From assembly GCF_048771995.1 (NCBI RefSeq), contig NC_133030.1, forward strand, positions 37,214,501 to 37,278,500: a stretch of DNA of 64,000 bases. The letters run 5' to 3'. The notes beneath the pieces were generated by a model. The model did no database searches. It was not told the origin of the DNA and was given only the letters and a program-made list of their open reading frames with translations. Source of the stretch: Taeniopygia guttata. Taxonomy: Eukaryota; Chordata; Aves; Passeriformes; Estrildidae. Below, one piece after another: positions 15,101 to 26,463 of the stretch (its first letter is position 1; the number at the start of each line of letters is the position of its first letter). Position numbers and translations under genes: made by a program.

Positions 15101-15390
15101 TCACATACTAGCCTGTATGGTGAATTAAAATTGAAACATGTAAGGTATTGATTAGACAAAAGATGTTAATATCATCATCCTCTGTTTTTTCCTGATGGTT
15201 TTTGGATTATTGTTGGGGTTTTTTTCACAAATAGAAGGTTATGTAATTATTTTATATGACTTTTCACTGACCCTTTGAGATTTCCTGGATATGAATAATT
15301 TATTATTTAAAATTTCACATCATTGACATATTGGTTCTGTGGAATTATATCTATTTCTCATTGATTTTGGATTCTGTCATGTTTTTTTTT
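12167..15390. other. Non-coding DNA
   Basis: No gene was found. The two overlapping plus-strand open frames near 13331-13730 (80-100 codons) resemble nothing known and overlap an antisense frame of similar length. The only structure I noted is a 21-base tandem at 13928-13969, given separately. Confidence 0.6.
13928..13969. repeat. Two-copy 21-bp tandem duplication
   Basis: Two adjacent units of 21 bases (AGTATGAAAGGAGCTGTGTGA and its neighbour) differ at two positions. This is a simple local duplication with no evident function. Confidence 0.85.
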
Positions 15391-15500
15391 AAACTACAAA
15401 AAATCAGCTTTTGTACTACATTATTATTTATCTATTTTTGTGTGTCAGCCATAGGAAGATAAGTACATTTCCTGAAGTAAGAAGTCTTGTAATTTATTAT
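15391..15500. repeat. Copy A of an unnamed ~110 bp dispersed direct repeat
   Basis: This segment matches 16960-17072 in the same orientation at roughly 80% identity by eye. The conserved blocks are 'tactacattattattta', 'ctattttt' and 'aggaagataagtacatttcc'. Similarity fades on both sides. I do not recognise a repeat family. It could be an old transposon remnant or the trace of a ~1.57 kb tandem duplication. Confidence 0.75.
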
Positions 15501-16959
15501 ATTTTCTTTATTATTATTTATAGACAAATCTAGCACTTTCTGAAGACCACTCACAGACAATATAAAGGTAAGAAAATAAAACTCCATGAAAGACCACCTA
15601 ATTTTATGTTGTGTTGATAAGCAAAGGCTGTCAAACAGGGAAGAGTAAGATCTCAATCTATTAATACTTTCTTCAAAATTAATGAAGGAAAGAGATTAAC
15701 TTATATAGATGTAAAGAATAATTCTCCCCACTGAATGAATTACTTGATGAAATTCTACGACCTGTATTACTCATAAGGTCAGAGTAAAAGTTTATCATAA
15801 TGCTTTTCTGGTCTTAAGCCTGTAAATCAGACTACCTAAGGATGAAAATTCTAAGACATTTTTATACCTAAGGAGAAAACAGTTTAACTGAGATTGAAAA
15901 AGAAAAACTTCTTAATAGTTAGAGTCGGGATATCCATGTGTTTTACAATCCCTAGCCTTCCTCCTTTCTAATATTCAAGGTGGAAGTATTGCATGTCCCA
16001 CCTTTACCAATTTAGAATTAGAAACCATCAAAAAAGGTTAGATTTAGAGGTTAGTAAGTATGTTGTATGAGTAACACTGCAGAAAGCAAAGGTCAGACTA
16101 GGTGAAACAATGGACTTTTTTCTCTGCTTTTAATATCTGTGGTTCACTGACCTGGCATTCTTCCAAAGACACTTCAACAATTCTTTGTTCTTTTCTTCCA
16201 TACTTGTAACCCAAAGGGAAGGCATGTGATAATCCCAGCTACAGAAAGAAGAAAAAACAGAAATATTGTACATGTGGAAAGTGGCAATACATATTTAAGT
16301 TATATATCAGGAGACAGATTTACAGAAGTATTTTATCTGCCAGAAATGTAAATATGTGCTTGCTGAGATTAATAGAATCAGGTAACTGGATACTATTGAA
16401 TATCTGCACCTTAATGTCTATAAATACTGCTGTTAATCCACTACTTAGAATTTGGGGTTTTACCCTTTATAAAGAATTGACCCTCTCTGAATGTTTTTCT
16501 GGTAAAATAAAGTGAATTTCAAATGGATGAGTGTGTGCATGTTCATGCAACATTTCTGCTTTTAGAAAATAGCAGTATAGTGGGATTATATAAATAATCA
16601 CTGTGCTTGAAATATTATTTTTAATTCATGGATGTAATAGTGACAGTCAAGCAAGGAAATAAAATCTTACTCTTAGGTACATATCCCTCTTCAAATCAGC
16701 CAGAGAAACACAGCCTAACTTGTCTTAACACTAAGTAGTTTTCTGAAAGAGAAGAGTGAATTTAAGAGCTATGGAAAAGAACTCCAACACTTAATGTAGT
16801 TGTTGCACTATAATACACAATTATACTTCCTTCATGCTCAGAAGTACCAGTGTAGTGTAAAATACAACTGCCCAGACTTCAATTGTTGGATACCTTTGTC
16901 ATGTTATTCTCTCATTCTTACAATCTCATCTGAAGTACAAGGCAACCATCTTGTTAGTT

Positions 16960-17072
16960 TTAATTACAAAAAAAACAGATTTTATACTACATTATTATTT
17001 AGCTATTTTTATCTTTCAACAAGAGGAAGATAAGTACATTTCCTGGAATAAAAAAAGAAGACTTATTATTTA
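16960..17072. repeat. Copy B of the unnamed ~110 bp dispersed direct repeat
   Basis: Partner of 15391-15500, lying 1.57 kb downstream in direct orientation. It shares the 'tactacattattattta' and 'aggaagataagtacatttcc' blocks and differs mainly by small A-run indels and transitions. No terminal inverted repeats or target-site duplications are evident. Confidence 0.75.
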
Positions 17073-19032
17073 TTGATTGAGCATTTCATATGCAAAGCAA
17101 AGGAAATAAAGACATCACATTCTCTCATTTTGAGCAGGATAATCTCATGTTTCTCAAGGTGCTTTTTAAAGGCTAGTTTTCATGGTTCCTATAAAACATT
17201 CTCTACAATTCACAGTTTCTTCTTAGCTTGATGTTCAGTCTGCATTTGCCCTTTCCCACGTTGCCTGAATCAACAGCTACTACCCTTTCCTCTCAACAAA
17301 AGAGCTTAGTAGGTGATTTTTTGCCCAAGGAAGTTGCATGATCTTCCCTTTGGGTAACCTGCAATGCAGTGGGACACACTGTAGCCTTTTTCTGCTAGAA
17401 CAGACTTTTTTACTGTAATTCTTTCCCTTTCTTCATGTAACTCTATCCATAACAGGGAATAAAAGTGGCTAGAAAGCATCTAATCTGATATTTTGCATTT
17501 GCCTGGCTGCTTGGAATGTCTGCCTGATTTTGTATTGCACGATGATAACAATCTTTAAGATTAATAGGTGCTTTCCATAGTGGGATATAATACTTTACTC
17601 TGCAAACTCAGTCTACTTTAAGACTTCAGTCTTTTTTAAAAACTGTTCATTTTTGCAAAACATGTTATTTTGGATTTTTAGTTGGGAACAAAATTGCTAT
17701 AATTTGACCAGCAGATGTAAGTCAACTTACAGGTCAGTAACTAGGTTTCATTCAACTAAACTCTATGAAAGGTCTCACCTTGTACATGTTCCAAGAGCTT
17801 TCTTAAAAAATACTAACACCAGACACAAATAATGTTTATTTGGGATTTTGTTTAAAACTTATCTGGATATTATGTCAACCTTTACAAAACAATAATATGG
17901 TAGAGTGCTTGTTTAGTAAGGGGGAAAATTACTCCACTGCTCCCTTGAGCCCTGGGGAAAATATCTTACAGCCACATTTCTCCTTTCCATGGGAAGGCTG
18001 TCCCTAGGTTATAGAGTTCACTTTTACAAAAAAGACTGACCATCCCCTTATCCCTCCTGACTGACACTGTGCCAAAAAATACATAAAGATTTCTTGTATC
18101 ATGGTGATGGATAGAAACAAGAGGAAGACAAATGTGTTTCTGCAATGTAACATTTAGCCTAGTGGTCAGTGGTGGAAGAATAAAAACTAAGGTCTCAAGG
18201 TACAATTCCTATGTAACAAAAGATATGTGTTAGGAGCAAGCATCAGAATAAAGGCATCTCTGCTCCAGCATAGATAAGATCTTCGCTAATAGAGCCCTGA
18301 CTGTCCCTTCTTTATTTTCCATTCCAACATTTTTTAACAAAGTGTGAAGGTGACATATTACTTTGTTATCTTTCTCCAGAGGTCTTGGGCTGAAAGCAAG
18401 TAAGCTGATCATGAGGATCAGATTTTGACACACATATTAAAAATCAAAGTGATCGTAAATCAAAATAAGTGTTTCCTTTGTCCCAATAGCTGCAAATATT
18501 CAGTGTAACTTAAATGCAGAGAATTACTGAGTACTGCACCTGAACTTTATTTCCCTTAAGTGGAAGGTTTCATCTTTCATTTTAAAATTTGCCCTTGTGA
18601 TTGAGTAAACATAGATGACTTCTACACCTGCTTTGGCATGACTGAAGAGGAAAACACCCGGTTTTCACATAAAGCGAGAACACTCTCTGTGGAGACGTCT
18701 TTTATCATTGTCTTTCTGCCACAACATTTTTTCCTGTATTATTTAAGTTCTGACTGTATCAGGTCATCAGCTGTGAAGTCGTTTGTCAGAAAGCTGGCTT
18801 AAACTAATCAAATACAAAAGATTACAGCCTCAACATTAGGGAATATCAGTGCAGGAAATCTGCTCAGTGCCACCTGTTCTCCTACAGCCATATAGCTCTG
18901 GAATACACCAGTGTCACTGCCAGTAGCAAGCCATAAGATTTGTACTGAATTTGCACTCCCTCAGGACAGAAGTTTGCCAGGCTTATTCTGTCCAAGCTTT
19001 ACTGACCTATCTGCAGGTTTTGTTTTATTTGG
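17073..19032. other. Non-coding DNA
   Basis: The open frames are short and unrecognised. No repeat family is evident up to the sharp left edge of the LTR at 19033. Confidence 0.6.
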
Positions 19033-19282
19033 TGTCCTGGTTTCACTGGGGGTAGAGGTAATTTCTTCTTAGCATCTGATACAATGCTGTTATTTGGATT
19101 CAGATTCAACTAAAACTGATGTTTTAGTTGTTAGGCAATGCTTGCCTAAAGTCAAGGATTTTTCAGTTTCCCATGCTCTGTCAGTTGAGGAGGTGCAACA
19201 AGAAGCTGGGAGGGGCCATAACCAGGACAGCTCAACCCAAACTGGCTAAAGGGATGTTCCACTCCACAGACTAAGCCCACCA

Positions 19283-19288
19283 TATAAA
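19283..19288 (+). promoter_or_regulatory. TATA box of the 19.0 kb LTR
   Basis: TATAAA lies 251 bases into the LTR at the family's usual U3/R position. It would set a plus-strand start about 30 bases downstream if the LTR is still active, for which there is no direct evidence. Confidence 0.6.
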
Positions 19289-19478
19289 CTGGGGAAAACT
19301 GGCCAAGTGCTGATCACTGCTTTGGGACAGGGCCAGCATTGGTCAGTGGATGGTGAGCAATTGTATTGTGCATTACTTTTTCTTGACTTTTACTCCTCTC
19401 TCTTCCTCTTCTTTTCATTATCATTTTTACTATCATATTTTACTTTATTTCAGATGTCTATTAACATATATTTCAATA

Positions 19479-19484
19479 ATTAAA
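19479..19484 (+). terminator. ATTAAA poly(A) signal of the 19.0 kb LTR
   Basis: This ATTAAA variant sits just before the family's conserved 'caaccca.g.gtttta' block, where the LTR R region normally ends. It is a plausible polyadenylation signal for plus-strand transcripts. Confidence 0.5.
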
Positions 19485-19588
19485 TTATTCTTACTTCAAC
19501 CCATGGGTTTTATGTGAGTTGTGGGAAAAGGAGTAGGAAGCAAGCAGATACAAGGTATTTAGCTGTCATCTGGGGTTGCTCCAAGACA

Positions 19589-22500
19589 GTTGCTTTACCA
19601 GTATTTTTAATTATCTGTTCGCTATAGCTAATTTGTTTCTTTTTTTTTTTTATTTTTGTGTGATATCACCATAGCTTTACAAACCCAGCATAATAATGTA
19701 ACATAGGAAATACAAGCCTGCCATGCAGAGGTCTTAAGAGGCAAAGACAAAGAATGTGATATGGAGGAGAATGGGACGAAAAAAGAAGGGGCACAGATTG
19801 GCTCTGGAGGTTGCACAGCTGTAAACAATTCCTCAGTACTCCATTAAAGAAATGCAGACCTAGAGATGGCCAAAACTAAGCTTAGTAGCAGCTCAGAATA
19901 CAAAGAAATACTATATAAAATACATAAAAAGTACCAAGTGTGGTAAATTGTGATTAGCATGGATCTGCAGACGAACAAAGAACCAAGATGTACAAGCATG
20001 TTGGTTAAAATCTAAAAAGATACAACTGCATCCTTGAGTGAAGAAGAAATCATTATCATGAACATCACACCTCAGTGATGGACTTCAAGTGCTGACAACT
20101 CATTGTTAACCTCCTTACTAGAATAAAAACACTGACATTAGGATCAGAGGAGCAGCGGAAAGGTGAGTATGACATCAGGAACAGGATAGAAAGTGCATGT
20201 ATACAATTTTAACTATCTTATTATCCCTGCTTTTATTGTAATGGCTTCATCTGGACTAACTATTATTCAATTCTTAAATTTCACTTACCTAAAGACTTTT
20301 TGGCTTTTTAGATACCTGTGCATATGTGTACTTCAGGTACATTTTCTCTTTCCCCATGAAAAGAGATTTCAAGCATAACATCATGGTTTCTGAGAATTTG
20401 ATTCTCACTGGTAGCACCACCATGGGTTACACTAGTTTACTGGAAAGAAATTCAAGTAACACCAAGAAAACAAAACAAAACAAAAATCAAAATTATTTCC
20501 TACTGCAAAAACAAAAAGTACAAACAAGTGTTAAACTTTGGGCACAAAAGTCCAACACTGTTGAATTTTCATAGTAAATATTTTGTTTCCTCCGCTTTAT
20601 AAAAATCCTTCCATTCTCTTTTAAGTGTATATTTAAGATTAAAAAATTCTTCAGTAAAACAATGCCAGATAACAAGTTAGTTTATTTTGCTTCACCAGAA
20701 TATCCTTACCTGAATGGCAGTCCCATAAAACTGTAGGTTTGATATAAAACCAAGAGGGACTGAGGTTCTGAGAGTTGTTCTGGAAATGTCAATGGCAATG
20801 GAAGCACTTTATTCTGGGCCTAATGTTCTAGAAATTAAATCCTCCCAAAAGTCCTCTGGTAACTTTTATGTCACAACATATGTGGCAGGACTGAAGGAAT
20901 GAAACTATCCTTAGACTAGTTAAATCCTGCTGGATTGAACTAGTTTCATCGCTGTGAACTGCAATCCAAAAGTCATTAAGGCACCTGAAAGACGTGTGCT
21001 GCCATTCCTCGTTCTTTGTCAGAAATCAGAAGCTTCATTTTAAGCAGCATTCCAGAAATGTTTGAAAAAGGCTGATGAAAACCCATGTAACAGTTAAGTC
21101 CAGTGACAGCCCTAAAAAACAGTATGGTAGCCTCAGATTTCTCAGTCCCTGCTTAGGATAAAAAAAAAGAACACCAATCACAGCTTTAAAAGAATTCACA
21201 GTTGTCAAGAAAAATAAGCCAACTTTTTTTCTTTTTAGTATTTGCATTTTCTGTAGTCATTTACATGAACACAGCATGGTGTAAAATCTCCCCAAATGCT
21301 GAGGAAAAGGAGAATTTTGAATTGTAGCCTTGTTTACTGATTTTAAATAAAACAAAAGTACATGACTGTCCCTGGAAAAGCAGTCAAATGATTCAAAAGC
21401 ACATACATATAACCAGATACATAGTGAGGTGCTACCTATAATTTTAAGACTCTAGGGTAAGCTTCAAAGGAGTGCAGGTTCCTCATCTAAACAGTAGGGA
21501 AATGGGAAAAAAAACCTGGTCTTTCTGAAGAGTGATTGAGAACATTTAAATTAAGCCTAGCTGTTGCTTTAATTGTGCACCTTTAATCACCTTTAAAAGG
21601 ACATATCCCTGTTCTCCACAGAGGACACGTGTTACTGAGGTACCAAATGTAGGTATCATGAAAAATTTTGACTGTAGGTACTGAAAATAATTCTCTCACT
21701 CTGCCACCATAGTACCGTAGTGTAACCAAACATTCAGCTCACTCTGGATTAGAAGAAATTGTAAGTAGCTTTTTTTTTGTCATTTAAGCACACAAGATGG
21801 AGATGAAAAAGGCTTATATATTCCCATCTTATATTATACAATGAACATTTAGCTGTTTCAAGCAGTGGAAGTGTATTATTTCCTTTGGAAGATGGCTTAC
21901 AACATAAAGGTTTTTGCATAAAAGGCAATTTTAATTTCTGTTTTCCTATTTAATATAATCACAAGAGATGTTCTTTTCATCATGAAAAATAATTCCAGCA
22001 ATATTTGTTGTGCTAATGAGCCTATATTTTCAGAACTATATTTGCATGTACTCAACCACTTTTATCCCTTGTCATTTAGAAAATTTAATGTTCTATAAAT
22101 TTTCCTCATAAATCAATTCCTTCTATCCACTGAACCAACCGATTTCTTTTCTTTTCACCCATTTTAATATAAGCCAGTTTTTATCTTCTGTTATGGCATG
22201 TCCATCAGTCTACGTTTTGCTCAAAACACAATGTTGTTACAAGCATTTTGGGTTCCTCCCTATCTGGTTTTCTTATATAAAGAAAAGTTGACTGCCTGTA
22301 AAATGCAGGAGGACCTGTAAGCTGGAGTAAGCTGTACATGGTGGTGTCTGGTTATAGAGAGTGCTTTTCATAACGTTTTACAGCTCATACAGTATTAACA
22401 TAGTCCGATGAAAGTCCCTTCCATAAAGTAAAACAAAGCACAAGAATCAGCCCTGGCTGTAATATTCACTTTAAACCAGCTCCCCTTACCTCAGCTATCC

Positions 22501-22980
22501 TGACATGCATGATCACAGTGCTTTCAGGTCTCCTGCTCAGCAGTGAAAGCGTTGCTTTCCTCCCAGTCTTTGCACAGTTAATATAGTATTTGCCCCTCCA
22601 TCCTGTCCTAAAGGCACTGACACAGGCTACTTTTTGCTCTCTTATGAACACTGTTCATAAAGGGATGCCCATGCCACTCGGCTAAGTAGTAATATGTAAC
22701 AAATCAAGACTGCAATCTACTGTAGAGGGTACCAGATGGACAGCATATCAAGAATTACATTGAAGGATAGTACAGAAAATCCTACATTCACAGAGATGCT
22801 TTCTCATATTATTATCAGTGTCAGACTATCCAAAATATTAATTTAGTCTTCTTTTCCATCATTCCATCATTATGTTATGGATGATCAAATGTTTGCAGTA
22901 TGATACTTCATGAAATAATGCATAGTCATTTAAAGCACTATGGGGAGATTGCTGACAAAATTATTTCCAGCACCAGACAG
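19589..22980. other. Non-coding DNA
   Basis: No gene or repeat family is recognised. The open frames are short, and several overlap antisense frames of equal length, as expected by chance. Confidence 0.6.
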
Positions 22981-23033
22981 GAATATTCCTTTTTCAAAAG
23001 GAAAATAGGAATATTGCTTTTTCAAAAAATATC
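22981..23033. repeat. Imperfect 28-bp tandem duplication
   Basis: Two adjacent units both begin GAATATT(C/G)CTTTTTCAAAA and differ mainly in their A-rich tails. The first unit also contains a small internal complement (CCTTTTTCAAAAGG). Confidence 0.75.
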
Positions 23034-23690
23034 ATTCCTTTATCAGCTCAGAGTTTCACATGACTGAAATTAGCAGCATTAATCTTCTTCTCCACAATAA
23101 AAAATGTGTATAAAAATTACACAGCAATACCTGTAATACCATCCATTTTCCAATTCAAATGCTAAACTAGACTCACACTGCTGCTTGGACACATTACTCT
23201 AGCATGGCAAATTTGTCACTATAGGAAGAAAAATGCTTTTCTTTTGTTCCTTGACTCCTTTTTAAGTCAGCTGAGGATCACATTATTTCTTCCCATTTTA
23301 AACACTGAGGGGGAAAGGGAAATGTAGGGTACAGGGAAATCAACAATTTTCTTTTTTTCTAAAGTGCGCATTAAAAGATTAGCAGCGCACAGGAGGAATA
23401 GCATGATGCTGTAAAATAGCCCTGTGTCCTGTATTTCAAAATGAAAAATACTAATACAAATTCATTCTATTAGGTTAGCTTGCTTTTTCTTTCTCAGATA
23501 CCAGAAGCTAGGATTTGCATAAAGTAGAAATTCACTTTTGCTTTGCCATATTATGACATTCTGTGTCTAACAAAGGCTGCCTACGTTTTCCAGGTCTTTT
23601 TGCCCTTCAAGTAAACTGCAATAAGCACTGGGAAGATGCGTACAAGGGCCCCGCAGTAAAACATTGCTCTTCCTGAGACAGGAGGAGATT

Positions 23691-23702
23691 GCCATCTGCT
23701 GG
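23691..23702 (-). promoter_or_regulatory. CTCF-like motif
   Basis: On the minus strand the sequence reads CCAGCAGATGGC, a full match to the vertebrate CTCF core consensus CCASYAGRKGGC. CTCF is a zinc-finger DNA-binding protein of chromatin loop anchors. A 12-base degenerate match occurs by chance in a window this size at appreciable frequency, so occupancy is inference only. The motif in the CpG island at 36257-36268 has the same orientation. Confidence 0.35.
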
Positions 23703-24207
23703 TCTCTGGCCCCTACACGAAGTCAGGCAAAGGGTATTGAGTGAGGATCTCTGCAGAGACTTTTTTTTTAAACAGATAATATTTTTCTTCTCCCTGTTCT
23801 TCATAAGCATATATTTGCATAAATAAGCATGTATTTGAAAATAAAGCCAGGCTCTGTGGTCACCTGCTCCAATCTAGCTGTGCAGGATGCTGATGTGGTA
23901 GGTGGCACGTAGCATCCATCTGATGGAAATTTTTGCCATTTCAAAGACTAAATGGCAGTGGTATAAGAGTACAGAGATTATAGGTATAGAGATTCTGATA
24001 CATGCATGGACCACGTCATACAACTCTGCTGAAATGTGATCCTTCTGAATGTGTCTGAACTGTTGTGTCAGTTGTTTTGGCAGAATACATTGAGCAGTAT
24101 TCCCACACCCACCACAGCTGCCAGGTAACCTCCTGTTCTTGTGCAGTGATGCATTAAAACACCTATGACATCATGCTTCGACAAAATATATTCCTGCTGA
24201 TTCTTAC

Positions 24208-24315
24208 CTATCTTTTGGGCATCATGTCTTTCTTGCAATGCTGTCAGGAAGGCATGGATGTCCAGTCCCTCTCTAATTAAATTGTCTGTGTAAATTAGGA
24301 TGTTAAAATACTTCA
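24208..24315 (-). other. Candidate exon (unverified)
   Basis: Minus-strand sequence between a plausible acceptor (…CCTGTTCACAG) and a strong donor (GTAAGAAT) is open for 108 bases, with equal phase at both ends. The predicted peptide (start KYFNILIYTDN, end ERHDAQKI) has unbiased, protein-like composition with an amphipathic look. I do not recognise it. The polypyrimidine tract before the acceptor is weak. The open frame continues beyond both splice sites, from 24340 down to 24068, so a chance frame is equally possible. No neighbouring exon was found. Confidence 0.18.
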
Positions 24316-26429
24316 CTGTGAACAGGAGTAGCTGACACACACACTCATCTCCCCAGCCGCTGACCTCTCATGGGCTGGGCAGACAGTAGAGCAGCTCTTA
24401 AGCTGACATGACAATGGGCCATTGTCCCGGGAGAGAAGTGCCTAGCAGTGCTGTGGTCCTGCCTTGCCCCTGGCAGGGTTGCACACAGGCTGGACAAACA
24501 GAGACAGACATGCACACGCTGCCCCATGCTAATGCAGCACAATCCAGTTTTCTAGTCCAACAGAAAAAAAAAGTGAGACAGCACAAAAGGCTTTTAAACC
24601 AGAATATTGGAGAAGCATAGGTACAGATGATGCAGAAACATGAAAAAAAAAATATTTTGCATTATGAGAATCTAAGGAAGCAGGGCAAATGGATACCTGG
24701 ACAGCACTTGACCATATTCTGCAGCACTTTGATAAAAGCATGACTCTGGAAACAGATAACAGGACTAACACGTCATTCAAACGTACCCAAGAGTTTAACT
24801 TGGCACCCTCTGCTTTTCTGATTACCTGTGATCTCGGTAAAGAAGATGCTGGGCAGAAAAACAGCCTGAAAGAACTGAAAACCAGAAATTATTTCTTGAC
24901 TATTCCGGTAGTTCAGATGTAAGGAGTTAATCACTACATGCAGTATTCCCTGCATTGCACTTCAGTTTAATATGAGTATAAGCTTAAGGCAGCATCAATA
25001 CTCCTCCATCTGTAAATGATGTACACATCTGTATAGCTGGAATTTCTGGTTTGGCGTATTTTTTTTTCTATATAGAGCAGTCCCTTTTGAGAGAGTAGAT
25101 TCTGAAAAAACAGACATTTCCATGCAAATATTAAAGGAAATATTTCACTGATATGAAAAACTGCTTTGAGCAATTATTTTTCTTGTTTTTCATCCACTAA
25201 GGAAAAAATGCAAGAAACTGAAATCCTGTTTTGAATGAAATTTCAATCCAGCTTCTATGATAGCTATGTTGCTTTCTCTTCCCCAGTATATTGTTCAAAA
25301 TTCTTAATGCTACAATGCACTGGAATTCATGTTTGCAGTTATTTCTCTATAACTATTTCATCTCTTTCCTAATCAGTATGCTGAATGACTGCATTTTTAA
25401 TACAGATCCCTTACACTGATTCCTTCCTCCCAGATGAATTGTTTAACATTTTTCTATATTAAACTGCATTTTCTACCTGATAGTTCACTTAAATGATCCC
25501 AAATCTTCTGTGTTTTGGTTTGTTTTCTACCACCTGTAATATTTTTTTTCAGAAAATAAAGAAAAAATTAAACAAAAAATATAGAAAAACAAATTATAGA
25601 AAAATATAAATAAATCTAATTACAGCAACAAATATATTACAAAATGCAGCTGTTTCCAACAGCTTCTGCTTCTTACCCATCCTTTTCCCTAGAATAAGGT
25701 CACAATGCTAGTTTTCATTAAAAATTAAATTAATACCCTGAGTTAAATTGCCTGTAATAATATCACAGACAATTCTAAAATAATGTAGTCAGACATATTA
25801 AATGAATGAGTGTACATCTCTTGGGTTTGTAAACATGAATTTACAGTCTAAAATAAAAAAGTAAGATCATCAATGACTCATCTTTATGTAAATAATTTAT
25901 AATTTTGGAAATTGTTTAGAAGAGCAACATGGCATTATTTTAAAATGCACATCTGACCACCATTTGTATATTATAGTGACATTATAATATAGCAATACCT
26001 TTATGATCAATCTGATACAAGACAGAATAATAACTCCTGCCCTTGCCTGGTCCCGTATGTAGTATACTTAAAACATGATTTCATAGTTTATTCTAGAGAA
26101 AAGCAATTTATATTGTGGTAAATATTATCTGATTAGGTTGAGATTTTATTATTCGCAACTTTCAGTTGCAGCAGTGCAAGTCCTGTTTCTAGTACCTTCT
26201 CAATTTTAGTAATAAGGAAGCTTTATTTTACTTAGAACTCATTAAAGGGCTGAAGCAGAAAATTCTGTCTATAATAGTCAAACCAAAAATTAAGTATTAA
26301 ATTGCTTTATGGGAAATGTATAGCTCCAGCAACCAGAGTAATGGCCTCTGAAAGGCCACTTTCAAATGGTCTTTCAATTTTTTGTTCATCCAATAGTGTT
26401 GCAGCTTTTTACAATGTATGTGACATTCA

Positions 26430-26463
26430 CTTCTTGCACCAAAGAGCCCTTTGGTGCAAGAAG
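26430..26463. repeat. Perfect 15-bp inverted repeat with 4-base loop
   Basis: CTTCTTGCACCAAAG, the loop AGCC, then CTTTGGTGCAAGAAG: the arms are exact reverse complements. The stem is too short for a typical microRNA precursor, there is no flanking complementarity, and the next outward pair does not match. It is not associated with a recognisable transposon. A template-switch mutation is one way such a perfect short hairpin arises. Confidence 0.9.

Larger units (their letters stand above)
19033..19588 (+). mobile_element. Solo LTR of an avian ERVL-type endogenous retrovirus
   Basis: A ~556 bp block starts with TGTCCTGGTTTCA and ends with CCAAGACA, the usual TG…CA retroviral LTR ends. Hallmarks of the widespread avian ERVL LTR family appear in order: 'gatgttttagttgtt', 'tcaaggatttttcag', 'cccatgctctg', 'agaagctgggaggggc', 'ccaggacagct', a TATA box, 'gatggtgagcaattgtattgtgcat', an ATTAAA poly(A) signal and 'ttcaacccatgggtttta'. 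No internal gag, pol or env lies on either side, so it is a solo LTR left after LTR-LTR recombination. I could not find a clear 5-bp target duplication, which fits an old copy. Confidence 0.9.

Noticed and set aside
26430..26463. Hairpin as a microRNA precursor
   Set aside because: The 15-bp stem and absence of flanking pairing are too small for a Drosha substrate.
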